Source of the DNA: Anas platyrhynchos
Taxonomy: Eukaryota > Chordata > Aves > Anseriformes > Anatidae
Length of the DNA: 64,000 nucleotides
Assembly (NCBI RefSeq): GCF_047663525.1
Contig: NC_092611.1
Span: 4,439,001 to 4,503,000 of the forward strand
Reading direction: 5' to 3'
Part shown: positions 21,365 to 36,300 of the stretch, in pieces
How positions within the stretch are numbered: position 1 is the stretch's first letter
Layout of the letters: every line of letters begins with the position of its first letter
Translations under genes and position numbers: made by a program
The notes under the pieces: model-generated
What the model saw: the letters and a program-made list of their open reading frames with translations, nothing else
Database searches by the model: none
Told to the model about the DNA's origin: nothing

Positions 21365-24300
21365 GTGAGTAGCACTACAAACTTTTTATGTTCCCACAGC
21401 ATTGACAAACAGTATGTTTGCTTCCTGTCCTGGGGCTTACCAGGGAGAGCAAACTGAAAAGGGATGTTTCTGACTCCTGGAAAGGATGTTGAATAGTGCC
21501 TTGAATAATATCAGTAAAACTTCTTAAAAGACTTTTCTGTCACATTATTTTTCTAGATAAAGATCCCTTTTATTTTACAGTTATATTTGAGAATAGAATA
21601 CAAGTTCCGTTTGTTAAAAGTTTTGAATTTATTTGCTACTTGATAACAGTATTTATTTCCTTGGCTTTTTTCCTTACACTGTTGCTTTCTGTGTTTGATG
21701 TGTTACACTGTCTCATGTCCTATGTTACTTAACTGCAAAAAGCCTTGAGGGCTAGAAAGTTGTTAAAGACGTGTACACATTTTCTTTGCTATTGTTTTTT
21801 CCTTTCTGTAGCCTGAGATCTTCTTTGAAGTTGTCAGCTTGTCAACATGGCAGGAGGTGCTGACAGACGCGCAGCGAGACCACCTAAAAACATTCCTGCC
21901 TCGCTTTCCTGAAAACAACCGAGAGCATCAAAACAAAATCATCTCTGCATTGTTCAGTGGTGAAAACTTCCGCTTTGGAAATCCACTGCACATCGCCCAG
22001 AAACTCTTTCGGGGTCAGTGAGTGTGATACTCTTTTGTGTATTTTTGGTGTTAAGTTCTTAACTTGCAGTTAATGAAAACTGAAGTAATTTTAACCTCTT
22101 TGTTATAGATGGGCACTTCAATCCTGAAGTTGTGAAATACCGGCAGCTCTGTTTTAAGTCCCAGTACAAACGCTACTTAAGCTCTCAGCAGCAGTACTTC
22201 TACCGCCTGCTCAAGCAGATCCTTGCTTCCCGCAACGTGAGTATCTTGTCTTTGGGGCCTGGTCATCGCCTTCTTGTGTTCTGTAACGAATAGGCTGTCT
22301 TTACAACAAAGTGTCTTGGTGTTTGTGCATTCCTAATTCTCAGAGGACTTTCTGTTACTGAATGCTGCTTTTCTGTTTTTCCAGTGGCCTGTATAATACA
22401 AGAACACTAGAAGCATTGTTATGTTTGCAGAGATGCATATCAAACTTCAGATTTTGAATCTTTCATAGCTCTCACTTGTGTAGCGTAGTGTGTTTTTTCC
22501 ATGCCCATCTCATCCCCGGGCTTCATTCTTGGCACTTCATTTTAACAAGTGAATCTGCCTCAATTTTTCTGCCATTTATGTCATTGTGAAACAAGTAACT
22601 TTGCTAAATAGGTAGTTGTGTGAATTCCACAGCCTCATTGGAGACTGGTATAGAATAGATAAAAAAAACTCTGGTTCTGGTGCTGTAAATCCCTGATGAA
22701 GTCTTCCTCTGTAGATAGTGCTGTCAGCTTATCTCTGCCACCTGAAACGTGTCCTTTGTAAATGCTTGCTTATCATTTCATTAAGCTTAGGCATCGCAAC
22801 ATACTGTATGCATGGATGAAGAAGAAAGTGGCTTTATTAAATGCCTCATAGTGATAGGGGAAAAAGAATACAGAAATGTATGGGAAGCTATTTCTTCTAT
22901 AGTCATAAGGGATAAATCTTTTCTTCAAAAGTTTCCCATGTTTGTGTTACACGTTTGGTATGGAAACTGTACAAGTGGATACAAGACCAGTGGTTAGGGT
23001 CCTCTGAACAGTCCACGTAAAGTGACGGTGAGGCATTGTATGTGCAGATGAAGATGCAGAAATGTCTTATTAGCTCCCTTCTTGCCTTTTTCACCCCTTT
23101 AAATGATGGTCTAAAATACTGGTTTTATAGTTGCCAATCTGACAAATTCCCTTACATTTTAAGGGTTGTAAAGAATCGAGGTAGTTAGTACATCAGCTCC
23201 GAATGTTAAATATCCTGAAAATGTGAGTTAAGCTTAACCACTCTAACTTAGAGAGATGTAACCAAGATAGCTAATGTCACTCATATCTCATCTTCCAGCA
23301 TTTGCTGGAGTTAGCTAGGAAAGGAGGCCCTGATATGACCCTGAGGAGAAAGCATTTCTCACCATCATATGATGCAGAAGAACGGGACAGACGGGCACAT
23401 CGGCGCTACTTGAAGATTCTGAGGGAAGTGAAAGAGGAGTGTGGAGATACCACCTTGTCTTCTGATGAAGAAGGTAATGCCCTGTACTCAAGGAAAGATT
23501 TAAGTGTGAATTGAGAAAAAGCTTTTTTTTTTTTTTTTAATGTGAGGACAGCCTCTTCAATAGAGGAATGAAAATTGGACTCCAATTTTATTAGCTGCAC
23601 GCTAATGAACATGGGAATGTAGGTTTGGGGGTGATAAGTCTTGCAGAAATTTATTTATTCATTTATTTATTTATTTGCATATTTAAGATCTAAGCTCCTG
23701 GCCTCCAAGTTCTCCAGCACGTTGTCCAAGTCCACCGATTCCCCTGAGAGTAATACCCACGTTATCAACTTTGGACATGAAGACAGCAGGTGAGAACCAA
23801 ACTAGGTGTCAGTAAGGAATTGGGGATGAGAATTACTTTGAGAACCTGCAAAAATTTGGCTGGGATAGTCTGTTGTTTCATGGGAAATCATGTAACGCTT
23901 CTTTTCTGTAGTCCCCAAAACATTCAGATCTTCTCACATTTTCTCCTTGAAAAGTCAGTATTTTAAGTTTTTATGGGTTGTGTAGTACTACTGATTTTTC
24001 TGTTGTATTTTTCCATAATGGACAAGCCATTAGTATAGCATGGTTTGAACTGTTTTCGAGTATGTGCTAAGGGAATCCCTCTGAAGGTTGCTGTAATCAA
24101 GCCTGCAAAAAGCCTTTGTGCAACACAACTCGTTCTCACTTTTCATTTCCATGCTTGCATAAGCAATTAAATCTGATCAACCAAGGAAGAAAGCGTTGAA
24201 ATAAACTGTTTGATTAAAAGACTGAATTTCCTTGAGTTACTGAAATTTGAAGATTACTGAGAGTGGGAACAAATAGAAAACAGTATTTTAAGTAGTCTAT

Positions 24301-27300
24301 AAAGTAAGAAAACAAAAATCTGCAAATTATCTCTGACTTTTTTTTTTTGTTGTTGTTGTTTTTGCAGACAGGATAGAACTTGGGGAAAGTGACTTGAAGA
24401 TCATGCTGAGGAAGCACCATGAGAAACGAAAACGTCAGCCTGTAAGTTGATAAAAAGTCTTGGGGTGGCTGGTACTAGATGTTGTCTCTTTGTCTTTTTT
24501 CTTTTAGCTGTAAAGTGCTTCCAGGTGTGGCCCCCCTACAGTCCTTTAATGTAATCTATATTTAATCATTGGAGGACATATACAACTCTTGTTTATGTTT
24601 ACCTGTTTAGACGTATTCTGTAATTTTATTGATGTGTGATTACTAAACTTAGTTGATTTAGTTGATGAAAAGATTGGATTTCAGGGTTGGAAGGCTTCCC
24701 TGTTTTTATTGCAGTGAATAACTTTATATGCTGATCCCGGATAAGTTTGACACATCTCAGTATTTGGTTATCCTCTGTACTCTTGTTGCTATCTTAGTGC
24801 TTTTTGCTTTCCTGATTTTCCTTTCTATCCCATTGTCCCGTGTAGGATCACCCAGATTTAATGACAGCAGATCTGACTCTTGAGGACATCATGACTCGTG
24901 TGAATGCTGGCAGGAAAGGTTCCTTAGCAGGTCAGTGGCTGGAACTGGTACCTGTGCATTGCATAAACACAGGGTATGAAGAGCTAGGGATGTAGGAAGT
25001 CTCTCCTGAATGCTCTTTACATAGCTAGCTAGCTGCTCTGAAACTGTAAATTGCAGTTGCAAATAGATAATTCCAGTTTCTATTGAAGGTGCTTCCAACT
25101 AATTGATGGAATTTAACTTGTATTTCTGCTCTAAGCAGTTGCCTTCACCTTTCTGATTCCAAATGTGTATTTTTTTTTTTTTAAATCAAGTTTTTCTATA
25201 AAACCAGTGCATTGAGGGGAAATTAAAAAAAAATAAATAAATCATGGAAGTAAGTAGGAGGCTGGAATGGACTGGTAGTGAATGAGTTTACACTATGTAC
25301 ATTTTTGAATACATGCTCAACAATATAGTTAATGATCCTCACTGAAATATAGTAAGATATTTTCTCATTATTTTTCTTACCTTTTGTCATATCTAAAGCC
25401 TTATTTGACCTTGCAACCCTCAAGAAAAAGGTGAAAGAAAAGGAAGATAAAAAGAAGAAAAAGCTGAAGATGATTAAATCTGAGGTGGAAGATCTGGCTG
25501 ACTCTCTTAGCAATGCAGACGGGATTCCATCACTGTCTCAGGATCCTTCCCCCATCCCTCTGTCATCTGTCAAAGAGGAGTAAGTGCTTCAGGGGGCCCT
25601 GAATGCTTTGAGGGGATGAAGAGCGTAATGGATGTTGCAGCTCAGATTTTTGCAGTACCTTTGCAGATCTTACTAGGTGTAGTTATCTCTGTTTCTGTTT
25701 TGTCTGGCTCTTTCACCCGTGGTGGGATGAAGCATCTTAGGCAGCAGCGGAATTTCAGAGCTAAGAAGAGAAGGCACACTTGAAGGTGTGCCTTCTCCTA
25801 TTGATGAAAGGCTGAGAGAGCCGGGGATGTTCAGCCTGGAGAAGAGAGAGCTCCAGGGAGACCTCCGTACAGCATTTAAGTACATAAATGGGTTTTATAA
25901 AAAGGATGGAGGAGGACTCTTTACTCGGATAGGTAATGATAGAGCAGGGGAAATGGTCTTAAACTAAAAGAGGAGAGATTTAGATTAGGAGGAAATTCTT
26001 CACTGTAAGGGTGGTGAGGCACTGGCACAGGTTGCCCAGAGAAGCTGTGGATGTCCCATCTCTGGAGGTGCTCAAGGCCAGGCTGGATGGTACCAAGTCC
26101 CTTCCAACCAGAGCCATTCTATGATTCTGTGAAGGACATTGTCTCTGGTTCTGTGCATCTTGGAATGTGTAAATATGGAATATTCATCTCTGTATATGAA
26201 GGTGAATACTTACTCAGGAAACTTGTACTCTGCTTGTGTTTTCTTTCATTTGAAGACCTCTTGAAGAGATGAAGCCATGCCTTGGTGTAAATGAAATATC
26301 TTCCAGCTTCTTTTTCCTTCTTTTGGAGATACTGTATCTGGAAGGACCTGCTAGTCTCTCTGTGGTAAGAAACTACCCACATATTTAGGAATCTTTGCAG
26401 AAAGCCAAATTAGGTTTTAGAATTTTTTTATAGCTCTGTAATAGTGATTTTCCCCAGAGGTGTCCTGCTCTAAATTACGTTAGTGTAGATTCTGCACACG
26501 CAGAAAAAAAGGCAGCTCTTTGGGAGTGCATATCACATTCTGTTTTTTAATGTGTTTCATAATTGTAGTCTATTGCACACGTAAATCTTTCCATATCTGT
26601 TTTTAGATCACAATTAGATAAATTCTTTGTATCAAAGCTGGTGATGGTGGAGAATTTTTTTTTGCTTTTGGTGTCTGTTGTTTGAAATACCATTTTATGG
26701 TTACTTGAAAAAGTCAGGTGATCTTTTTTTATGAATATAAAATCTTTCCTCCCCTGGACGCGTTTAGCTGTTTTGCTTTTCTCTTCTATTAAAACATTCA
26801 TAGTTTAAAGTGTGAGATTTTTAATAGAATATCTATTTTTCCTTTTCAGCTTGAGGATAAAGTTCTAGATTGGCAATCTTCTCCTGCCAGTGCACTAAAT
26901 AACTGGTTCTCCTTTGCCCCTAACTGGTCTGAGCTGGTTTTACCTGCCTTACAGTACCTAACAGGTGACAGCAGAGGTAAGAACGGCTGTTAAAAATACA
27001 TAGGATGCTTGTACCTCAGTTCCAATCAGTGCTGGTTTATATTATACCTCCAATCAAATTTTAATTCATCATTACAATAAATCACTGCATTGTTGACAGT
27101 GTTTTTATTATAAGCTGTATGGTTTTCTTTTTCTTGATTGTGGTAGACTCAGTTTGCATGTGGATAGTAGATAAGACCCAGCTTGATTCCAGTGTATGTG
27201 AAACTGAAACAGGCAGTTTCTCCTGTTTAGATTGTGTGCTTCAGGCATGATATTTGAAGCAGGAAGAAATTAGCCTTTTCCCAGTACAAAGAGGTTATAG

Positions 27301-30300
27301 TTGTCTTTGGAGATAATGAAAAATAAACTAGATGATGCCCTGAGCAATCTACTGGAAATGTGAAGTTGGCCCAGCTTTGACTTGGGGCTTGGACCAGCTA
27401 AGTTCCACAGGTTCCTTTTAAACAAAGTTATTCTGTGGTTCTGATTTGCTTAGTTGGAAGTTTTAAAGGGAGAAACAATGTATATTGTTGTGGTCATTGC
27501 TCATCCTTAGTGTTGCCCACAATACTGGTGAATACCATAAATCTAAAGTTTGTTTCATGTGAGCTCAGGAAATAGTTACCATACAGCAGCAGTTCCTTGT
27601 GCCTCACAGCATGTGAACAGGATCATGCCTGACAGCCTGTAGACGAAAAGCTCATTATCCTGTTCTTTTCTTTTCTTGGGATTGCACTGTTACTCCGAGA
27701 TGCTAACCTTTCCTTCAGGCAAGTATAAATTTAGAGGCGCACTTACATAATCACTTTACAATGATTTTTTTTGTCACTATGAGTCTAACTTGACAATTCG
27801 TGTTACAACAGTAGGTTTTTGGGGGTTGCACTTGTTTGCTGTATCTGAAAAGCACATCTTTCATTGCAGATGTTCCATCCAGCTTCTCTCCTTTTGTTGA
27901 ATTCAAGGAAAAAACTCAGCAGTGGAAATTGCTTGGTAACTTGTACTTTTCTATGATTTCTACTATGGTAAAGGTTAGTTGTTTTCTTCAGGACTCTAGC
28001 TTGCTACAGTCCAGAGAGAAAGTCCAGCAGAGTTATTACTTAAGCTGTTAGGCCTTTTGTGTTCTTTTAGCTGAGCAAAAATGTCTTTTACATTCAAAGC
28101 TTTCACAATACACTATTTTCAAGAGCAGACAGAGAATAAGTGAGCAAAGGCATTGAACTTTATTTATGTTGCTGACTCATAAATGTGCCCAGACTCATAC
28201 TGAGTGAATTACAGATGTCTAGCATTTTTTATTTTTGCTATAGCTGCTAGGCAGAATTTTTGATTCTTAACTATAGTGACTCTTGGTCATATTCACAGGG
28301 TTAAACTGGCTGAGATTTGGAGTCAGGAAGGTATTCCTCCGGCCCCTTCACAGTCTTTGGTGGAGGTTATGTAGGCACTTGTTTCTGCTCAGGGACTTGG
28401 TGACTGGGTTCACTTTGGAAACTGGGGACCATTTGCAAATGTATCATTGCTGTATCTCAAACAGTATCTTGGTTGCTATGCCTGGAGTTGAAGCACCATC
28501 CTTCATATCAACATAGGGGGCTTAATAGGTTTTAGCACTTTCCTGAGCCTGAATGTGTTAAAGTAGTGAAACTGGAGCATCTGTGAAGTGTGTAAGACGC
28601 CTTGTGACTGGTGATGCATAGAGGTTGGAAGGGAGTAGGAGGTGGTTGGGAAGTACAAGCAGCAGCTGGCTTAATAACAAATTATTTCTATTTCCTATGT
28701 GTCTTGATTTCTTGGACTAGGTTCTTGCCAAGATCATGAGAAGGAATTGGCAGCCCTGTTTCAGCTCTGGTTGGAGACCAAGGACCAGACTTTTTTCAAA
28801 GTGAGTCAGAAAAAATGGTATTTTAGCCGCCTAAAACCTGATGGGCTGTATCCAATGCTGACATGTCTTTTTTTTTTTTTTTGATAGGAAAATGAAGACA
28901 GTTCAGATGCCACAACACCAATTCCCAGAGTGTAAGTACATAATACTGCTTAAAAACTTCTGCAGTATGTGCTAAAGCTGTGGAGTTTGGTCCTTGCACC
29001 TCTAGATCTGAGCAGCTGTCTGCTTAAAAGAAAAATATTTTACATCGTGGGGCAGAAGGGAATTTGTTAGTGTGAGTTTACAAATGTATTAACTATACTT
29101 TGCAAAGTCAGCTGAGTTTTCCCAAGTTCACCTGTTATCTGAGCAGACCTGTACTCAAACTTGCATCCTGATTACGAGATTATTTACAGTCCTTGCTTAC
29201 TTTCAGGTAGGCTATAGAGTGTACTCTAAGATCTCTGCGGGACTTACTTACATCAGCATAAATGCTTTCAGAATTTGTTCTATGGTGCCGGAAGAATTTG
29301 CAGTAAGAGTGGGGTGGCAAATCCTTTGGGTCTTTGTGATTGCTGTGGACTTTTTGCTCAGAACTGATGGTGATCTTTGTTTCAGAAGGACTGACTACGT
29401 AGTCCGGCCTAGTACTGGAGAAGAGAAACGTGTGTTTCAGGAACAGGTAAGAAGATAATCTTTCCAATTTTAAATACACATACTGAGAGATTTGGCCATT
29501 AAAGAGAATTTGTATGGGATGGGAGTTGTATACTCTACAAAAACTTTGTTAACACAAAAGATTTAAATGTTTTTTCTGCCTTGAAATAGGTATCAGCCTC
29601 AGATAACTTGCTAACAATATAGTTCAACTGCTTATCTCAAAACCAGCTCTATTTCCAATGAGTATTGGGCAAAATTAATTGATACTGTTAGTGCCAACAT
29701 TTCTCTCTACTCTGTCGTCTCCTAGCAGATGAAGATGACGTTTCTATATTTTTTGAACATGTATAAGTGTAAAAAACAGAAGATAAGTGGCAATAAGCGC
29801 ACCTATACATTTAGTCATCTTGTCTGTAGTAGATAAAAGTCCCATTGTGTCTCTAAGGCTTGTGGCCTTGCTGGAAAATTGTGTATTTTATAGGGTAAAC
29901 ACATGATGAGGAGTCTTCGCCCTGGGTACATGTGCTATTTGCATGGTAGACCACCCGGGTTAAATTTTGGAAATCTCTCTTGCCAGATGAGAAGAAATGG
30001 CACATTGCCACTGCAAGCAGAGTTGTTTGCTGGGCAGAATGTCTGTCTCTGGCACCTCTGTAGTCTGTACAGCTGCTTAAGAGTGAACCCGATATATTGC
30101 ACCTGGGCACTTTTTTATGTGCTGCTTTGTCTTCTGCTTGAAGTAGATAATGCTGGTATTGATCCAAAATAAGTTTATACAGCAATATTGGAGCTTTAAT
30201 TAAAAAACAAAACAAAACACTTTATCTACAGAATGATAGTAATTTAACCCATATTCAGTTACAAGTTTCAAGTCTTTGCATCTATACATGCTAAATTCAG

Positions 30301-33300
30301 TGCTCTTGTTTAAAAACACAGGAACGATACCGTTACAGCCAGCCCCACAAAGCTTTCACTTTCCGTATGCATGGCTTTGAGTCAGTTGTTGGTCCTGTGA
30401 AGGGGGTGTTTGACAAGGAAACATCATTAAACAAAGCCCGAGAGCATTCTCTCCTGCGATCAGACAGACCAGCATATGTCACCATCTTGTCTCTTGGTAA
30501 GGCGATGGCGTCCTTTGCCAAAAATATTTTTTAAACAAAAGAAAAAGACACCATTGTCCACCTAAGCAATGACTTTAGGAATCTACATTATAAGGGGAAA
30601 AGTGGATGAACTGGTATGACATAAATGAAGAAGAAATGACATAAGTTTATGAAATAAGCTGATGAAATGCTGGGAGCAGGAATAACTAGAAAAGGAAGCA
30701 TCTGTTACTTTTCATCTGAGAGAAAATGGGAAGTGGAGAGTCCATGAGGCTGAAGCTAAGGCTCATATAACTGGAAAACAAAGAGTGGTGGTTTAAGCCT
30801 GTTGTTGTGAAACTGGGGCATTGCGAAGTCATTCAGGGTTTGAGTGCTGGTCTTCACATTCGTTGTTCCAGGCACCAAGCCAGCACAGTTGATGTGCTTT
30901 AAAATGAGCATTTGTGTTCTCTGCTCATATAGTCATCAGAGGCCCTGAGAGACCATGGAGACTAGCTTTTAGTGAGTAATTGGGCACTAAAAGAGGTGGA
31001 GATAAGAAAGCAGTACAGAAACATATCTATCGAAGTATTTGTATATAGCAGTCATGGTAGGGATGGAAGCTTAAGCTCTGATTTTCTATTTCAGTTCGTG
31101 ATGCTGCTGCCCGCCTTCCTAATGGAGAAGGAACTCGTGCTGAAATCTGTGAGCTGCTTAAAGATTCCCAGTTCCTAGCTCCTGATGTCACAAGTGCTCA
31201 AGTAAGTTGGATGCTATCTAAGAGAATCAATTGTATTCTCTTAAAAAAAAAAAAAAAAAAAACACTGCTGAGACCCAGGCAATATGCAGTGACAAAAGCC
31301 CAATAATTTTTATACTACTTCAACTGGAAAATTAGAGCTCTGTAGTGTTATGGTGAGCTGCTGCAAATCTGCACTGAATTCTGGAGGAAGGAAAATAGCT
31401 AGAAAAGCCACAGATTTGACACTCTGTCATACACCTGCTCCAATATGAGATTCAGAAACAGGAAGTTTTCAGAGCTCTCAGGTTTGGTGAAGCTCCGTTT
31501 AATCCACAAAGGCAAGCAGAGCCCCATGCTGCAACATCTGCTCTCAGTAAATTCTTAACCAAAAGAAGATTGGTAGCAGCTCACTCTGGTTTTATGCCAA
31601 ACAGGATTGGCTTTTCTGTACGTGACCTCTGGCTAGCGCAACCTGGGACATCTTGTAATCCCATGAATTCTGAATTTCAGGTTAATACCGTTGTTAGTGG
31701 TGCTTTGGATCGATTACATTATGAGAAAGATCCCTGCGTGAAATATGATATTGGGCGCAAGTTGTGGATCTATCTACACCGGGACAGGAGTGAGGAAGAG
31801 TTTGGTAAGCCTGGCTTGGTGCTACTACTTGGTTCTGTATCTTCAGAACTGAGAATGTCTAAATCTCATGTTGTTTTTCACTTGCCATGCTCTTGAGCTT
31901 CTTCAGGATAATGAACATTAATTCACCAGTCTAGCCTAGTCACTTTGCTAGTGTTAGCCCATCAACACTTAAATCAAGTCTTGCAGAGCAGCGTATTAGT
32001 TTGTAGTGAGTATTTGTCACAAAAATAGCACTCTGCAACTCTAGATTTATTTAGGTTGACAACTTCAACACATCTTTGTTCCAGCCTTTTGGGGCTGATT
32101 TGCCTTGGTATTCCTTTGTGCTATTACAAGTCCCTGTGTGTTTAATTTCTTTTCTGAAGATGAAAGTTTTGGATGGCCACTTTGGTAATTCAGTTTGCTT
32201 GTGTTCAGGATTCGTAACCAGTAATTTGTATTTGCAGAGCGGATCCATCAGGCTCAAGCTGCTGCAGCAAAGGCCAAGAAAGCTCTTCAGCAGAAGCCAA
32301 AACCTCCAGCTAAAATGGTAAATTTCTTTGCACAGATGCTTTTGTGATTGGGAATGAGGTATGGGTTTATCTTGATCTGTAAATTCTGTATCCAACAAGG
32401 TGGATAAAAAAAAAATTACCACCTGTTTTATTGCTTTTTGAGTTAACAGTTCATTATGTTGGTGAATGTGAGAGTCTACTACCAGTGCACAGAATGAAGT
32501 AGGAGAGAGGGAGCTTTGTGTCTCCCAGCTTTGACTGTAATCCATGTTGATCTTGAGAGAACAAAGGTCAACTGAGTTCATTTGGGTTCCTCATCTTAGG
32601 GACAGTCTCTTCAGATCCAGTTTTGACATTAATCTGTAACAGAGTGTGTGGAGCATGTCTGCTGCTCTCCCTCTTGCAGTGCTGAAGCTGTCAGGATTTG
32701 GATGTCTTTCTTTTATTTTTTTGATATTGATGTGAGATACCTCTAAAACAGTTGCAGCTGGCAAATTAACCAATGTGGATATCTGAATCTTTTGAATGTT
32801 TATCACTGCTGAGTTGCCCTTCTCTCTGAGAACAAGAGCAGCCACACTGACCAACCCATGTGTGGCTGCAGGTGAGGAAGGCAGGCCATCACTCGTCTGT
32901 GACTTCAGGATTTTGCACCAGGGCATCATTTGTAACTGTATAGATCCATTTAAAGGCCTCAGAGAGCAACAGTCACAGCCAGTTTTTGTAAAGGCCTTCA
33001 TGTTTGGCTTGGTTTCTTTGTAGAAGTCAAGTAGCAAGGAGAGTTCTGTGAAGGCACTCCCCAGCAGTGCATCAGAGCCCAGTCAGCTGAGCCTTAGTGA
33101 CTCCAGCATGCCACCAACTCCAGTGACTCCCGTGACACCAACTGCACCAGCATTGCCAGCAACGCCTATTTCACCGCCACCAGTGTCTGTAGTTAGCAAG
33201 ACTGTGTCTAGTGCTGGGTCAGAGCCAGCAAAACCCAGCCAAAGGTATGCTCCCCTTCTGTCTCATATATCACGTATGAGTATTCCTAGTTCTTTCTCAG

Positions 33301-36300
33301 TTATGTTCTGCATCTGTACTGACCTGGCTTTTATCTTTTCTATAGTGTTCTTCTGGTATCATCCCCTACCATGCCACAGCTTGGGACGTTGATTTCCACA
33401 GCCCAGAGTTCACAGACACAGCCTGGGCCCCAGGCACCTCCCGCCCGGGTGGTAAGTCACACCACGTCCTCGGGACTGCCGCAGGTCCGAGTGGTTGCTG
33501 CCCAGTCCAGCCTCCCCGCTGTGTCTCAGCAAGCCCCAGTGGTAACGCAGCAGCAACCTACATCAGTGCCTCAAATCCGTGTTCCAGCTACAGCCACGCA
33601 AACTAAAGTGCTGCCTCAGGTAAGACTGGCTACGTGGAAATGCGGGAGTAGCTCTGACTTCTAATCTGTGGATCTCCCTAGTATTTCAGTATGGTGCTCA
33701 GGGATTACTTGCTGTCTTGGGACATGCAGTAAATGCATTACAGAGCATAGAAACTGTTAAGTATAAATAAAGCTGTTTGGTGTCCCTTTTTTTTTGTCCC
33801 CATTACCAGCTTGTATGGCACCATTAATTTCTGCATTGCAGTAAAAGTCCAGAATTTGCATACCAAGGCACAAGACAGAAAGAGCAAGTATTAGTCAGGA
33901 TTGTGTTAGCCTGCTCTTAAGTTGCCTTTGTGTTGTTTTGCTTTAGGCTGTGATGACTCTACCAGTAAAAGCTCAAACCAGCCCAGTGCAGGTGCAAAGA
34001 CCAGGAACCTCCGTAACAGGACAGGCAGGCATCACCGTGACAGGACTGTCTGCAGCGCCCAGTCCTGCTGTAAAGCCAGTAACCAGCTCTCCAGGCAGTT
34101 CTGCCACGAGCACCTCCTCTACCACTGTCATCCAGAACGTGGCTGGCCAGAATATCATCAAGCAGGTGAGTGGGAGGGAAAGACAAGAGTGGCCAAGCTG
34201 TTTCCTACTTGTTGTGACAGACATGATACGCAGATGTTAAAGTCAAAACTACAGTGAGCTATAATGTCTGAGTTGATGGGCCGTGCAGCTTTAGGCCCCG
34301 GTGGTTTGCCGTATTTGAGCCCCATTTTCATGCACAGGTGAAAAATGTGTTAGCATGGGTTCTTTAACTTTGGTTCTTTAACTTACCATCTTCAGATGCT
34401 GATCTTTTTCATTTGTGTTGTTTGAAAAAGGAACCAATTCCAGAGTATTTCATATGGTTTAGGGAAAGCTATGTAATGAGCAGCCAAATCCGTTTTCAGC
34501 AGTGCAGTGAGCAGTAGCATCCCATTGAATGCTAGTCACAGTGGAGAAAAGAACACTGCGCAAACATCAGCCTGTGGGGAAGCTTTACTTTTGTCTGACT
34601 GTGCCTTGGACTGCATTCTGGTTTGATGTAATTGTTTCTCTGGTCTTTTCCAGGTGGCTATTACAGGGCAGCTTGGCATGAAGACCCAGCCAGGAAGTGG
34701 CATCCCACTTACAGCTACTAATTTTCGGATCCAAGGAAAGGACGTGTTGCGCCTACCGCCTTCCTCAATCACCACGGATGCGAAGGGACAGACTGTGCTG
34801 CGTATCACCCCGGACATGATGGCCACCCTGGCCAAATCTCAAGTCACTACTGTCAAACTGACTCAGGACCTCTTCACAGCAGCTGCTGGAAGCAGCAGTA
34901 GTGGAAAAGGCATCTCTGCAACTTTGCACGTGACATCCAATCCTGTCCAGACTGCTGATACTCCGGCCAAGACTAGCACCGCCACTTCGTCTTCTTCCAG
35001 CCCAGCTGGCAGCACAGTGGTTAAAGTGACTCCTGACTTAAAGACTGCAGAGCCAACAAGCTCCGCTTTCAGACTGATGCCTGCTCTGGGCATGACTGTG
35101 GCAGATCAGAAGAGCAAAGCCATTACTACGGTGGCATCTACGGAGGCCAAGCCGGCTGCTACTATAAGAATAGTGCAGGGGCTGGGGGTGATGCCACCCA
35201 AAGCAGGACAGACTATTACGGTAGCTACTCACGCAAAGCAAGTACCCGCATCCTCAACAGTGAGCGTGGCTGGCACAGTCCATACCTCAGCTGTCTCATT
35301 ACCAACCATGAGCGCCACAGTTTCAAAAGCAGTTGCTGTGGCCTCGGGAGCTGCAGGGACTCCAATAACTCTAGGCACAGGAGCCACCGCTGTGCGGCAG
35401 GTGCCTGTCAGCACCACGGTAGTATCTACGTCGCAGGCAGTAAGTAATGCTGAACTTTTTGTGGAGGTGGGTGAGAAAAGGAATGATGGTTTATGACTGA
35501 TAGTTTCTTTCTGAAGACTTCTCTTTATATCCACAAAAGCTCGAATTAAATACTGTAGAATGCAAGCCTGCAACTAATTTCATGGTATTGGAACTGTAGC
35601 TGAATACTGAATAACCAGACAACAGTTTGCTGTCTGTCTTCCATTAACTCCCATCGAGAGAGTGAGTGAGATCAACTTGGCTCATCTTAAGTTCTACTTA
35701 GTGCAGTACAGCATCTTGCCCCGTGCCTCTGAAATAATTTCTTTTGGAATGGGGTCACAAGTGCTTGTTACTTGTATTAACTTTTTTACTGGTTTGTATG
35801 TTAATACAATTTTAATGCCCAAAGTTGAATGTACTGTAAGCTGTATTGTGAAAGTTGAATAAGCTAATTGATAGTGCCATGGTTGCATAAGGATTAAAAC
35901 TCTGTGCAGATGCAGTGATACTTCCCAGAGAAATATTGTAGTGCAAGGATGATGTGGGTTTGCAGGTTTGAGGCAACTGGGAAGTGAATGAAATGGAGGT
36001 GAATTTTAATTAGCCTGAAACAGCACACAGATTTCATCAGCAACACTGCTGTTGGTTTCTACTCCTGGGGCTCCTGAGCAGCAAGCTGAGTGGTAATTGC
36101 ATGTTGTCAAGCAGTTTCTCTCCCTGTGGCTCCTCACGTGTTCTTCAACTTCTCTAGGGTAAGCTACCAGCACGAATAACGGTACCTCTGTCAGTGATCA
36201 GCCAGCCAGTGAAAGGCAAGAGTGTGGTGACTGCCCCCATCATCAAGGGCAACCTTGGGGCCAAGTGAGTACTCTGCATCCGGTGGTTTTGCGTTAGAAA

